Shown here in pieces: positions 8,154 to 16,315 of a stretch of DNA of 47,638 nucleotides. The notes beneath the pieces are model-generated. The model saw only the letters and a program-made list of their open reading frames with translations, was not told the origin of the DNA and searched no databases. The stretch comes from Acidobacteriota bacterium. GTDB taxonomy: Bacteria > Acidobacteriota > Terriglobia > Acidiferrales > UBA7541. A program made the position numbers and the translations under genes. The stretch lies in the NCBI GenBank assembly GCA_003223325.1, contig QHYS01000062.1:11618-59255 (forward strand), written 5' to 3'. The number at the start of each line of letters is the position of its first letter. Position 1 is the first letter of the stretch.

Positions 8154-8894
8154 ATGGACTTGGAGTACTCCTTTCCGTGGCTGGCCCTGCGTCTGACGCC
8201 CGGGCTTGGTGGCGCACGGCTGGCCGACAAGCTGCAGCGGCAATTCGGTTCACCGAAATATTCCACGCCTCGCTGACGGAGGTGGAGGCGTGTCATTTGG
8301 CGCAGCGCTGGAGCAGACGATCTTTTCGAAAGGCATTTCGCGACCGGCAAAAGGAACTGGCGCAGGTGCGCACGGCTGGCTGCCAGCTGATACATTGGGA
8401 GGAGAGCGAATATCGCAAGCGCCTGCTGGAAATTTACGCCCCGCTGCCCTTGCTCTATGTTCGCAGGAATGAGCAAGTTCTGAACTGTCATGCGATTTCT
8501 ATCGTGCGGGCGCGACGTCCGACCCCTTATGGTAATCAAATAGCGGAGCGATTGGTGCGACCTGGCCAACCACGGGCCTGATCGTTGCGAGCGGACTGGC
8601 GCGAGGGATCGACAGCTCAGCCCACCGCGGCGCCTGCGCCGACTCGTGCGGAGGGACGATCGGCGTCCTCGGTTCCCGTATCGACGTATATATTAGAAGA
8701 GAACCGAAAGCTTTTCGAGGAGGTCGAGAAGCGCGGCACCATCATCTTGCATCGAAGAGTCCGATTCACGTCGACGAACTGGTGGAATCGACAGGCTTGA
8801 GTTCTTCGGAGATGCTCGCCGCGCTGTGCGAAATGGAGATGCGTGGGATCATCCGGTAGATGCTGGGAAGCTGTTTGTGTACGTTCTTATTTAG
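8154..8894 (+). pseudogene. dprA: Decayed DNA-processing protein A gene
   Basis: Pieces of DprA (RecA loader in natural transformation) can be read in order across changing frames. The start is MDLEYSFPWLALRLTPGLGG, running into a stop after about 40 codons. Next, in another frame, come LTEVEACHLAQRW, FRDRQKELAQVRTAGC, QLIHWEESEYRKRLLEIY and AISIVRARRPTPYGNQ. Then follow ASGLARGIDSSAHRGACA, GGTIGVLGSRIDV and EENRKLFEEVEKRGTII. Most of the Rossmann core after that is missing. The winged-helix tail resumes as SPIHVDELVESTGLSSSEM and ALCEMEMRGIIR, then TAG at 8857 and a further one-base shift. Several frameshifts, a large deletion and a stop make this a genuine pseudogene. It sits directly before topA, the usual dprA–topA–xerC order. 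Confidence 0.88.
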
Positions 8895-8971
8895 TAACGA
8901 GTTTTGCTTTAGGTAGCGGAAAGGAGAGATAGTTACCCGCAAGAGGGGTTTTCAGTCTACAAAAAGGACTT

Positions 8972-11500
8972 ATGGCACGCTCACTGGTCATCGTCGAATC
9001 GCCGGCCAAGGCGAAAACGATCAACAAGTATCTGGGCCGCAATTACACGGTCAAGGCGTCCTACGGCCACGTGATGGACCTGCCCAAGAAAGAATTGGGC
9101 ATCAATATCAAGCGCGGCTTCGAGCCAACGTACGAAGTCAGTCCCGAGAAGACGCACGTCGTGGAAGGACTCCAGAGGGCGGCGCAAAAGTCCGAGGCCG
9201 TCTATCTTGCGGCCGACCCGGATCGTGAAGGCGAAGCGATCTGCGCGCACCTGGCGGAAGTTCTGAAGCCCACTATGGCCGCGAAGAACGGTTCGAATGG
9301 GGCGGGCAAGAAAAAGAAGAGGAAGCCGCGCAGGGGACAAGAGGAGACCGAGCTACGGCGGAATCATATTTTCCGGGTAATGTTCAACGAGATCACGCCG
9401 CGAGCAATTCGCGCGGCCTTCGAGCATCCCGGGGAGATCAACGAGAACCTTGTGAATGCGCAGCAGGCGCGGCGCGTGTTGGATCGCCTGGTGGGCTACA
9501 AGATTTCGCCGCTGCTGTGGGACAAGGTGCGGCGGGGCTTGTCGGCTGGACGCGTGCAAACCGTGGCGCTGCGGCTGATCGTGGAGCGAGAACGCGAGAT
9601 TCGCGCGTTCACGCCGGTGGAGTACTGGACGCTGCATGCCCAGCTTGCCGCGGCCGAGCCGCCTTCGTTCGAGGCCAAGCTCGCCAAACACAAAGGCGAA
9701 GACATCGAAGTCCATACGCAGGCGAAAGCCGACGCGATCATCGCGGCGGTAGAAAAAGCGCGTTGGCAGATTTCCGAAGTTACGCAAAAGGAGAAGCGGC
9801 GCCACCCGCAGCCGCCGTTCACGACCTCGAAGCTGCAGCAGGCGGCATACAACCGTCTGCGCTATACAGCGAAGCGCACCATGGTGCTGGCGCAGCGGCT
9901 GTATGAAGGCGTGGAACTGGGCGATGAAGGCTCGGTTGCGCTGATTACGTACATGCGCACCGATTCGGTGCGCGTGTCCAATGAGGCGTTGGGGCAGGTG
10001 CGTGAGTTGGTCGGGACGCAGTTCGGGCCGAATTACCTGCCGGAGAAGCCCAACTTCTACAAGTCGAAGAAGGAAGCGCAGGAAGCGCACGAAGCGATAC
10101 GTCCGACGGACGTGGCGCGCAAGCCTGCGGAGGTGAAGCCATTTCTGAGCGACGATCTTTTCAAGCTTTATCAGCTGATCTGGCAGCGGTTCGTGGCTTC
10201 GCAGATGGTGCCAGCGGTCTTCGACCAAACGAGCATTGACATCACTGCGGGTGACTACCTCTTCCGAGCGACCGGTTCGGTGATGAAGTTCGAAGGCCAT
10301 CTGGCGGCGTATCAAATCTCGACCGAGCGCGAAGACGATGAGGCTCCCGAAAGCGATGAAGGCCGCAGGCTGCCCCCCGTGACCGAGGGCGAAATCCTGC
10401 GGCTCGAAGCGCTTCGGCCGGAGCAGCACTTCACGGAGCCGCCGCCGCGTTATTCGGAAGCGACGCTGGTGAAGGAACTGGAAGACGATGGCATCGGGCG
10501 GCCGTCCACCTACGCGTCGATTATCTCCACGATCGTAGAGCGCGAGTACGTTAATAAGGACCAGGGGCGTTTTACGCCGACGATGCTGGGTGAAAAAGTG
10601 AGCGATCTGCTTGTGAAGAGCTTCGAGGATATTTTTGACGTGGGCTTCACGGCGCGCATGGAAGAGGAGCTCGACGAAATCGAAGAGGGCCGGCTGCGCT
10701 GGAGGGATTCGGTGAAGGAGTTCTACTCGCGCTTCGAGCAGGATCTGGAACAGGCTAAGGGCGATATGGAGTCGTATAAGGCTGGCATTCCCACGGGGCG
10801 GAAGTGCGAAAAGTGCGGCCAGGGCGAATTGCTCGAACGGATCAGCCGACTGGGATTTTTCCTGGGCTGCTCAAGATATCCGGATTGCGACTTCATCGAG
10901 GACCTTTCGCCCGAGGTCGGCGGCGAGGACGCAACGGAAACGCCCAGCTGCGATAATTGCGGACGCGAAATGGTGGTGAAGCGCGGACGCTGGGGCGCAT
11001 TCCTGGCGTGTTCGGGTTATCCGGACTGCAAGACAACGCGGCGGCTGATTTCGGGAACGCGGCGTGCTCGTCAGCCCGACGTGCCACTAAACGAGAATTG
11101 CCCCGAGTGTGGATCTCAGCTCGTGCTCAAGCATGGACGCTACGGCGAGTTCATCGGCTGCACGGGTTACCCCAAGTGCAAATTCATCCGCTCCAAGACG
11201 CTGGGCATCAACTGTCCGAAATGTGGAACGGGCGAACTTGTCGAGCGCCGGGCGAAGAAGGGACGGCGCCGCGTCTTTTACGGCTGTAACCGCTACCCGG
11301 AGTGCGATTTCACCACGCCGTATAAGCCGATTGCGGAGCCCTGCCCGAAATGCGGCGCTCCGTTTATTGTGGAGAAGCGTACTAAGACCGAGGCTGTGCG
11401 GACCTGCCTGAAGGAAGGCTGCGACTGGGAAATCGCGGCGCCGGAGTCGGAACACAAAGAAGCCGCGCCTCAAGAGGTCAGCGTATCGGGTAAGCCGTGA
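8972..11500 (+). CDS. topA: DNA topoisomerase I
   Basis: Type IA topoisomerase that relaxes negative supercoils. The Toprim domain opens with SLVIVESPAKAKTINKYLG and includes YLAADPDREGEAI (around 79–90). The catalytic tyrosine is Y327 in ITYMRTDSVRVS. GIGRPSTYASII is also present. A Lys-rich loop (GKKKKRKPRRG, about 112–122) interrupts the Toprim region. From about residue 610 there are five cysteine-pair zinc ribbons, beginning CEKCGQGELLE, CDNCGREMVV, CPECGSQLVL, CPKCGTGELV and CPKCGAPFIV. 842 aa is normal for this multi-ribbon form. AAAAAGGA precedes the ATG. Confidence 0.97.
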   Translation: MARSLVIVESPAKAKTINKYLGRNYTVKASYGHVMDLPKKELGINIKRGFEPTYEVSPEKTHVVEGLQRAAQKSEAVYLAADPDREGEAICAHLAEVLKPTMAAKNGSNGAGKKKKRKPRRGQEETELRRNHIFRVMFNEITPRAIRAAFEHPGEINENLVNAQQARRVLDRLVGYKISPLLWDKVRRGLSAGRVQTVALRLIVEREREIRAFTPVEYWTLHAQLAAAEPPSFEAKLAKHKGEDIEVHTQAKADAIIAAVEKARWQISEVTQKEKRRHPQPPFTTSKLQQAAYNRLRYTAKRTMVLAQRLYEGVELGDEGSVALITYMRTDSVRVSNEALGQVRELVGTQFGPNYLPEKPNFYKSKKEAQEAHEAIRPTDVARKPAEVKPFLSDDLFKLYQLIWQRFVASQMVPAVFDQTSIDITAGDYLFRATGSVMKFEGHLAAYQISTEREDDEAPESDEGRRLPPVTEGEILRLEALRPEQHFTEPPPRYSEATLVKELEDDGIGRPSTYASIISTIVEREYVNKDQGRFTPTMLGEKVSDLLVKSFEDIFDVGFTARMEEELDEIEEGRLRWRDSVKEFYSRFEQDLEQAKGDMESYKAGIPTGRKCEKCGQGELLERISRLGFFLGCSRYPDCDFIEDLSPEVGGEDATETPSCDNCGREMVVKRGRWGAFLACSGYPDCKTTRRLISGTRRARQPDVPLNENCPECGSQLVLKHGRYGEFIGCTGYPKCKFIRSKTLGINCPKCGTGELVERRAKKGRRRVFYGCNRYPECDFTTPYKPIAEPCPKCGAPFIVEKRTKTEAVRTCLKEGCDWEIAAPESEHKEAAPQEVSVSGKP

Positions 11501-11525
11501 GCGCTCGGCGGGCTGGAAAGAAAGA

Positions 11526-11556
11526 GAGATTCTTCGTCGCTGCGCTCCTCAGAATG
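11526..11556. repeat. Dispersed intergenic repeat copy (topA–xerC)
   Basis: GAGATTCTTCGTCGCTGCGC followed by TCCTCAGAATG. It resembles the sequence at 20225–20299 (GATTCCTCGTCG … CTCCTCGGAATGACA) and the copy at 272–289. All three are intergenic. It may be a REP-type element; no transposase is nearby. Confidence 0.45.
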
Positions 11557-11604
11557 GCACCGTGAAAAAAGCCGAGGGGCAGCGCTTGCGGGCACGGTAG
11601 AAGA

Positions 11605-12564
11605 ATGAGATCGGCGATCAAGAAGTTTCTGGCATACCTGCGTTCGGTGCGCAATGCCTCGGCGCACACCCTGCGGAATTATGGGAGCGATCTCGAACAG
11701 TTCCAAGTTTATCTTACACCGCCCGATAGCCCTCCCGTGCAGCTTACAGACATCGATCATCGCGTGATCCGGGAATATCTCGGCTATCTGCACGATCAGC
11801 ACCTGCAAAAAAGCTCCATGGCGCGCAAACTGGCGGCGCTGCGTTCGTTCCTAAAATTTTGCGCACGCGAAGGTATGGTGCGGGAAAATGCGGCGCGCCT
11901 GGTGGCTACGCCGAAGCTGCCCAAGCGCGTGCCCTCGATTCTCAGCGTCGGGGAGATGAACGCATTCCTCGACGGCCTGGCCACAGTCCCGAAACCTCAG
12001 GCGAAGCGCCGCTCGGCACGGTCTTCGGAGGCGGCGCAAGATTCGGCGCTGCTCCTCGAGCGCGACCGCGCGATTCTCGAACTGCTTTACGCTTCGGGGC
12101 TGCGCGTGAGCGAACTTACCGGTCTTAATAGAGACGACGTGGATCGCAAGAACCTGATGCTGCGGGTCATCGGCAAAGGGAACAAAGAGCGCATTATTCC
12201 CTACGGCGCGAAGGCGGAGGAAGCGTTGGGGCGCTATTGGCCGATTCGCGCCAAGTTATTGGCGCGTTCGGGGGAGGGCGCCGATGGGCGCGCCGTTTTT
12301 CTCAACCACTCGGGGCGGCGCATGGGCAACCGTTCGGTGGGGCGCGTGATGAAGAAATACGTCCGCCTGATGAACGTCAACTGGGACCTCCATCCGCATT
12401 CGCTGCGACATGCGTTTGCCACTCATCTGCTGGCGGATGGCGCGGACTTGCGCGCTATTCAGGAACTCCTGGGCCACAGCTCGCTCTCCACAACGCAGCG
12501 CTATACGCACGCCTCCATCCGGCAGCTAATGGAGGTATACGACAAAGCGCATCCGCATGCCTAG
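11605..12564 (+). CDS. xerC: Tyrosine recombinase XerC
   Basis: Site-specific recombinase that resolves chromosome dimers at dif together with XerD. The N-terminal SAM-like core-binding domain covers residues 1–100. The catalytic residues are visible: R167 (ASGLRVSEL), K191 (GKGNKER), H265 and R268 (HPHSLRHAFATHLL), H291 (LGHSSLSTTQ) and Y300 (RYTH). 319 aa is slightly longer than usual because of a linker around 130–150 (KPQAKRRSARSSEAAQD). It follows topA, as in many Acidobacteria. It is a housekeeping gene and not evidence of a mobile element. Confidence 0.93.
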   Translation: MRSAIKKFLAYLRSVRNASAHTLRNYGSDLEQFQVYLTPPDSPPVQLTDIDHRVIREYLGYLHDQHLQKSSMARKLAALRSFLKFCAREGMVRENAARLVATPKLPKRVPSILSVGEMNAFLDGLATVPKPQAKRRSARSSEAAQDSALLLERDRAILELLYASGLRVSELTGLNRDDVDRKNLMLRVIGKGNKERIIPYGAKAEEALGRYWPIRAKLLARSGEGADGRAVFLNHSGRRMGNRSVGRVMKKYVRLMNVNWDLHPHSLRHAFATHLLADGADLRAIQELLGHSSLSTTQRYTHASIRQLMEVYDKAHPHA

Positions 12565-12600
12565 ATTTAGCGCGAGGGCCAACGGAGAGCTTCGATCTCT

Positions 12601-12628
12601 TGCACCGGTTCGTCTGCACCGGTTCGTC
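12601..12628. repeat. Tandem 14-base direct repeat
   Basis: TGCACCGGTTCGTC occurs twice back to back (12601–12614 and 12615–12628) in the 230-base gap after xerC. A small inverted repeat GCCGATGC/GCATCGGC follows near 12701–12722. It could be chance duplication or a binding site; no dif-like site was recognised. Confidence 0.5.
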
Positions 12629-12796
12629 GCTCGAGAGCCCGTCCCAAAGAACGTCTAGCGTGTCAGGGAGGTCCCTCGCTCACGCTGTTCGCGTGGAACG
12701 CCGATGCTGGTCGCATCGGCGCTTTACACCGATTTAACAGGCAAACAACGGCGTCCGTGAGATAAGCTCCGGCCTTTACACAGGGGTCTCAGCAAC

Positions 12797-13657
12797 GTGA
12801 GGCGAATTTCGAGCTTTATGTTCCTGCGTGGCTTCGCTGTGCGCCACACGCGCATGTTTTTGGCCGTGGCATTGGCGCTAATTGCGGCCCCTGCAATCGA
12901 CTTCGCGCAAACCGATGAGATCCAAGTCTACGACGCGGAGATTGCCGAACCGGGCGTCGTCAACTTGATGTGGCATCAGAACTTTACGCCGAGCGGGATC
13001 AGGGAGCCGGCGTTCCCCGGCGCGATCATCTCGGATCATTCGTACAACGGCGTTCCCGAATTTGCCTTTGGAATCAGACCCTGGTTCGAGCAGGGACTTT
13101 ATATGCCAGTCTATAGCTTCTCCAGAGGGCGGGGTGCGACACTTGACAGTGTGAAACTGCGCGAACTTTTCGTCAGACCGCATGCGGGCGATCACACCTT
13201 CTTCTACGGCGTAAATTTCGAATTCAGCTACAACGCCTCGTATTGGGAAACAAGACACTTCACTTCCGAAATTCGGCCCATCGTGGGACTACATTTGCAT
13301 CCGTGGGATATCATTATTAATCCTATTCTGGATACGGACTGGACTGGGGTCAGGAACTATACCTTCGCGCCGGCGATGCGCCTCGCTTACAACCTCCCCC
13401 CGAAATGGACCTTTGCCGCCGAGCACTATACCGGGTACGGGCCGCTGCATCAGTTCTTTACCGTCAGCGACCAGTATCACGCGCTGTGGGCCGTCGTGGA
13501 TCACAATGGCAAGCTCCTGAATGTGGAAGCGGGCGTGGGGTTTGGCCTGACGCCTGCCACCGATAAAGTGACTTTGAAGCTGATGCTCTCGCGCGACCTG
13601 AATTCCCGAGGCGCCGCCTCAACGGATGACCAGAAACGGCCCGGCGCAGCGCCCTGA
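12797..13657 (+). CDS. Secreted/outer-membrane hypothetical protein
   Basis: 286 aa with a signal sequence (FLAVALALIAAPAIDFAQ). The mature part is rich in aromatic residues in alternating patterns (FAFGIRPWFEQGLYMPVYSF, TFFYGVNFEFSYNASYWETR, PIVGLHLHPWDIIINPILD). This suggests a beta-barrel similar to transporter-like or MetA-pathway outer-membrane proteins. No catalytic motif is seen. The listed start is GTG; ATG codons at 12818 and 12854 are also in frame, and the last would begin right at the signal peptide. The Ala/Pro tail is low complexity. Function is unknown. Confidence 0.65.
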   Translation: MRRISSFMFLRGFAVRHTRMFLAVALALIAAPAIDFAQTDEIQVYDAEIAEPGVVNLMWHQNFTPSGIREPAFPGAIISDHSYNGVPEFAFGIRPWFEQGLYMPVYSFSRGRGATLDSVKLRELFVRPHAGDHTFFYGVNFEFSYNASYWETRHFTSEIRPIVGLHLHPWDIIINPILDTDWTGVRNYTFAPAMRLAYNLPPKWTFAAEHYTGYGPLHQFFTVSDQYHALWAVVDHNGKLLNVEAGVGFGLTPATDKVTLKLMLSRDLNSRGAASTDDQKRPGAAP

Positions 13658-13750
13658 GTGTTTTTCGCTGCGAGCTTCCAGGTACCGCGCCTTCTCTGCT
13701 AACCTTCCCAACTATCGAGAGGATTTAATTCAAACAAGCGAGGTCTCTGC

Positions 13751-14142
13751 ATGACCACGAGCGGCTTGGTTGAATATAAAGACGCCAGCTCGGAAGTGCG
13801 CTTGGTTTTTGATGACATCGTGGCCACGCGCCAAACCGACTGGATCAATACTTGCTGGAAGGCGCTGGCGCGCGACCCGGTGACGCTCAAGCGTACGTGG
13901 GAGTCAATCAAGCTGATCATGGTGCCGGGCGCTCTGGATGCGCTGACCAAAGAGATGATCTATGTGGCCGTCAGCGTGACCATCAGTGCGGGTACGGTAT
14001 CGCCTCGCACACTGCCGCGGCGCGCAAGAAAGGCATGTCCGAAGCGATGTTCGCCGAGCTGATGGCGGCGGTGGGCATGGCGAACGAGACTAACCGGCTG
14101 GCCGCGGGCTACCAGGTGGAAATCGACGAGCAATTCAAATAG
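13751..14142 (+). pseudogene. AhpD/carboxymuconolactone decarboxylase-like gene, frameshifted
   Basis: The first frame reads normally to MIYVAVSVT and then goes wrong. The rest continues one frame over as CGYGIASHTAAARKKGMSEA and FAELMAAVGMANETNRLAAG. An A appears to be missing near 13982, where ACCAATCAGTGC would be expected and ACCATCAGTGC is found. The family's peroxidatic CxxC motif (usually C-x-Y-C-IASH) also reads CGYG, so the second cysteine is glycine (GGT for TGT). Restored, it would be about 130 aa. Family members are alkylhydroperoxidase D-like reductases. Two lesions at the active site favour real loss of function over a base-call error. Confidence 0.75.
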
Positions 14143-14236
14143 AGGCTATGGTGCGACCGCAAGGCTGGGTAGAATGCGGGGCACCGTCTGACCGGGGATC
14201 TCAACCCGCGAAGCCTCGGCGGCTGCGAGGATCAAA

Positions 14237-15316
14237 ATGAAAATGCGCAGAATTCTGATTGTTCTGCCCGTCGTGATGGCAGCTTGCTCCGTTTTCGCCG
14301 CCCGTGTGCAAGGGCAAGGCAATGCTGGAATTACTTTTACCTCGGGGCCGCTAACCAAGGGGAAGGTTTTCAATTTCGAGAAGATCACCGAGGGCGTTTA
14401 CTACGCCACGTCCACCGGCGCCATGATTACCGGCAGCAATGACGTAGTGATCGTGAACGACAATGATGTGCTGCTCGTGGATGCGGGCGTCACTCCCGCC
14501 GTGGCGCGAGCGCTTGTGCAAGACGTGAAGTTGCTCACCAATAAGCCCGTTCGCTTGGTGGTGAATACGCACTTTCATTATGACCATACCGACGGCAATT
14601 CCATTTTCGGGCCGGACGTGCAAATCATCGGGCACGAGTACATCCGCACGGCCATCTTGAACCTAGACGTGCTGCACCGAGAGCCTTTCAAAACTGCGCA
14701 AGCGAACCTACCGGACCAGATCGAGTCGCTAAAGAAGCAGATAACCGCGGAGAAGGATGCGCAACAGCGGGCGACGCTGCAGCAGCTGCTTGCAGCCACA
14801 GAGGCCGAACAGCGGCAATTCGCGGATATCAAGCCTACGCCGCCCACGATGACCTATTCGTCAAACCTGACGCTCTTTCGCGGCCAGCGCGAAATCAGGC
14901 TCCTCTTTCTCGGGCGGGGGCATACCCCAGGCGATACCGTTGTCTTATTGCCGAAGGAACGGATTGTGTGTACTGGCGACCTGATGGAGTCGCGGTTGGC
15001 GTACATGGGCGACGGCATCTTCGATGAATGGACCACCACACTCGATGCGCTGAAGAAGCTCGATTTCGACATTGTGTTGCCCGGGCACGGTGTGCCGTTC
15101 CACGAAAAATCCCTGATTACGGCGTATCAGAGTTACTTGAAGGACTTGATGACGCAAGTCGCCAAGCTGCGCGCGCAGGGACTTACCGCAGACCAAGCCG
15201 CGCAAAAGGTCGACCTTACGTCGCATAAGGCTGATTTCCCGCAGATCACCGGGCCAGGCGCGGATCTTCGAGGGATTCGGCGGATGTACCAATGGATGGA
15301 CGAGCGCCGCAAGTGA
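14237..15316 (+). CDS. Exported MBL-fold metallo-hydrolase
   Basis: 359 aa with signal peptide (ILIVLPVVMAACSVFAARVQ). The zinc motif is canonical: NTHFHYDHTDGN (H112, H114, D116, H117). Next come H in LGRGHTPGDTVV, D in CTGDLMES and H in LPGHGVPF. Between residues about 150 and 190 there is a charged Gln/Glu/Lys-rich helix pair (IESLKKQITAEKDAQQRA, LQQLLAATEAEQRQ), probably a coiled-coil hairpin inserted in the fold. A C-terminal helix (DLMTQVAKLRAQGLTADQA) matches the one in the other MBL hydrolase of the window (ELKAQGKSSKEAL). The two are paralogous subtypes. The substrate is unknown. Confidence 0.87.
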   Translation: MKMRRILIVLPVVMAACSVFAARVQGQGNAGITFTSGPLTKGKVFNFEKITEGVYYATSTGAMITGSNDVVIVNDNDVLLVDAGVTPAVARALVQDVKLLTNKPVRLVVNTHFHYDHTDGNSIFGPDVQIIGHEYIRTAILNLDVLHREPFKTAQANLPDQIESLKKQITAEKDAQQRATLQQLLAATEAEQRQFADIKPTPPTMTYSSNLTLFRGQREIRLLFLGRGHTPGDTVVLLPKERIVCTGDLMESRLAYMGDGIFDEWTTTLDALKKLDFDIVLPGHGVPFHEKSLITAYQSYLKDLMTQVAKLRAQGLTADQAAQKVDLTSHKADFPQITGPGADLRGIRRMYQWMDERRK

Positions 15317-15624
15317 GGACGAAGGCTGCGGCAGAACTTCGTGCAATCGTTTCCGATAGCTTAGAAAATCTTCGGGCGGTCTCTGAGCAAGAGGTCTTGT
15401 GCGATCGAGGTGTGGGTAAATAGGTCAAGAAGAAAATTCTCGGTCATCTTATCGACTCCGCATTCAATAACGAGCAACACTTCTTGCGTGCACGGATGAC
15501 CGAACGCTTGGTCAAGACCGTTCCGCCCGGTCGCTTGAACGCCAAATGTGCGATCGGAGATAGTGATCCCGTCACACTGGAGTTGCTGATGAATGATTAC
15601 GTCTTACACCTCGCCATCACTTGA
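15316..15624 (+). pseudogene. DinB-family (YfiT/DUF664-like) gene remnant
   Basis: One reading frame, not opened by a start codon, spells a DinB-like four-helix protein. It reads ELRAIVSDSLENLRAVSEQE, then GVGK followed by TAG at 15421 where the family has Trp, then KKKILGHLIDSAFNNEQHFL, RARMTERLV, and CAIGDSDPVTLELLMNDYVL before TGA 15622–15624. The GHLIDSA-NN motif and the IGD-EPVTLE-L-NDYV-HL ending are family hallmarks. Between them roughly 45 residues of the normal protein are missing. The premature stop plus deletion mark it as a pseudogene. It directly follows the MBL gene stop. Confidence 0.75.
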
Positions 15625-15709
15625 GCCAAATGACGAAGGGCAAGCGGTTGAGTTCGATGTCACCAAGGGCCCAAAGGGCCTGCAGGCAGCGAACGTTACC
15701 GCCCTCTAA
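15623..15709 (+). pseudogene. C-terminal fragment of a cold-shock (CspA-like) protein gene
   Basis: A short stretch reads EPNDEGQAVEFDVTKGPKGL then QAANVTAL and TAA 15707–15709. This matches the last third of CspA-type cold-shock proteins, which end in EGQ-VEFDV–GPKGLQA-NV. The RNA-binding motifs KGFGFI and VFVH and any start codon are absent upstream, where the DinB remnant lies. So only the tail survives, fused to the end of another dead gene. Confidence 0.7.
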
Positions 15710-15866
15710 TCCGAATGGCCTTACGCGAAGTGCATGATTTGGGTCGGACGATATGCCCGATCAAGATGTGCTGCTCAGTGCGTATCCGTTGATTGATTCG
15801 ACCGGCAAATCGAGAAGCAATCAGCACCGGACACCGGACGCGCAATGACGCGCAATGACGCAAACG

Positions 15867-15895
15867 TTGACGGCGCGCGAGGCGGGCTCTATAAT
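15867..15895 (+). promoter_or_regulatory. Sigma-70 promoter of rplU-rpmA
   Basis: TTGACG (15867–15872), 17-base spacer, TATAAT (15890–15895). The -10 is perfect and the -35 has five of six matches. Transcription would start about 15902, giving a leader of roughly 25 bases with GGAGGCAGG before the rplU ATG. A direct repeat CGCAATGACG lies just upstream (15841–15860). Confidence 0.8.
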
Positions 15896-15925
15896 GCTGA
15901 TTTCCCATTTGCAATCGGAGGCAGG

Positions 15926-16237
15926 ATGTACGCCGTAATCCGCAGTGGAGGCAAGCAATACCGGGTCGCGCCGGGGGAAACCGTGAAAGTGGAAACGCTG
16001 CCCGGCAAGGTGGGCGGGAAGGTTACGTTCGGCGAAGTGGTCGCCGTGAGCACAGACGACCAGAAGCTCCTGACGGGCAGAGACGCTGTGGGAGCCACAG
16101 TTACGGGCAAGATCGTGTCGCAGGGACGGCACCGGAAGCTCACGGTGCTGAAGTACAAGCGCGGCGGACAGTACAAGATCCAGCGGGGGCACCGGCAGAA
16201 TTACACGGCGGTTGAGGTTAGCGACATCGCGCTCTGA
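15926..16237 (+). CDS. rplU: 50S ribosomal protein L21
   Basis: 103 aa. MYAVIRSGGKQYRVAPGETV is the L21 signature, and KRGGQYKIQRGHRQNYTAVE the conserved end that contacts 23S rRNA. The ATG at 15926 is chosen because GGAGGCAGG sits immediately upstream and the protein then has standard length; a longer upstream frame overlaps the promoter. It is followed by rpmA after a hairpin. Confidence 0.97.
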   Translation: MYAVIRSGGKQYRVAPGETVKVETLPGKVGGKVTFGEVVAVSTDDQKLLTGRDAVGATVTGKIVSQGRHRKLTVLKYKRGGQYKIQRGHRQNYTAVEVSDIAL

Positions 16238-16244
16238 CTCTTTT

Positions 16245-16285
16245 AGCGACAAAAGCCGCGTGATTCGGAAAGGGCTTTTGTCGCT
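16245..16285 (+). promoter_or_regulatory. Perfect 13-bp hairpin between rplU and rpmA
   Basis: AGCGACAAAAGCC (16245–16257) and GGCTTTTGTCGCT (16273–16285) are exact inverse complements around a 15-base loop. No T-run follows, so it is not a simple terminator. It begins eight bases after the rplU stop and ends 30 bases before the rpmA ATG. It could be an attenuator, a processing site or a ribosomal-protein binding site balancing L21 and L27. Confidence 0.65.
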
Positions 16286-16315
16286 CGTTGGGCAAGCTTC
16301 GGAGACGGTACCCTT

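Noticed and set aside
9353-10429. Long 358-aa open frame antisense to topA
   Set aside because: It lies entirely inside the well-supported topA gene, is rich in Arg, His and Leu, and has no recognisable motif. GC-rich codon use in topA opens this frame.
11605-12564. XerC as the integrase of a mobile element
   Set aside because: The protein is of the chromosomal XerC length and type, sits in the common dprA-topA-xerC order, and no attachment repeats or phage/ICE genes are nearby.
12601-12628. CRISPR-like direct repeat
   Set aside because: Only two back-to-back 14-base units with no spacers and no cas genes.
15845-15925. N-terminal extension of rplU from the upstream ATG
   Set aside because: The extension would be read from inside the promoter (TATAAT at 15890) and has no ribosome site, while ATG 15926 has GGAGG and gives standard L21.
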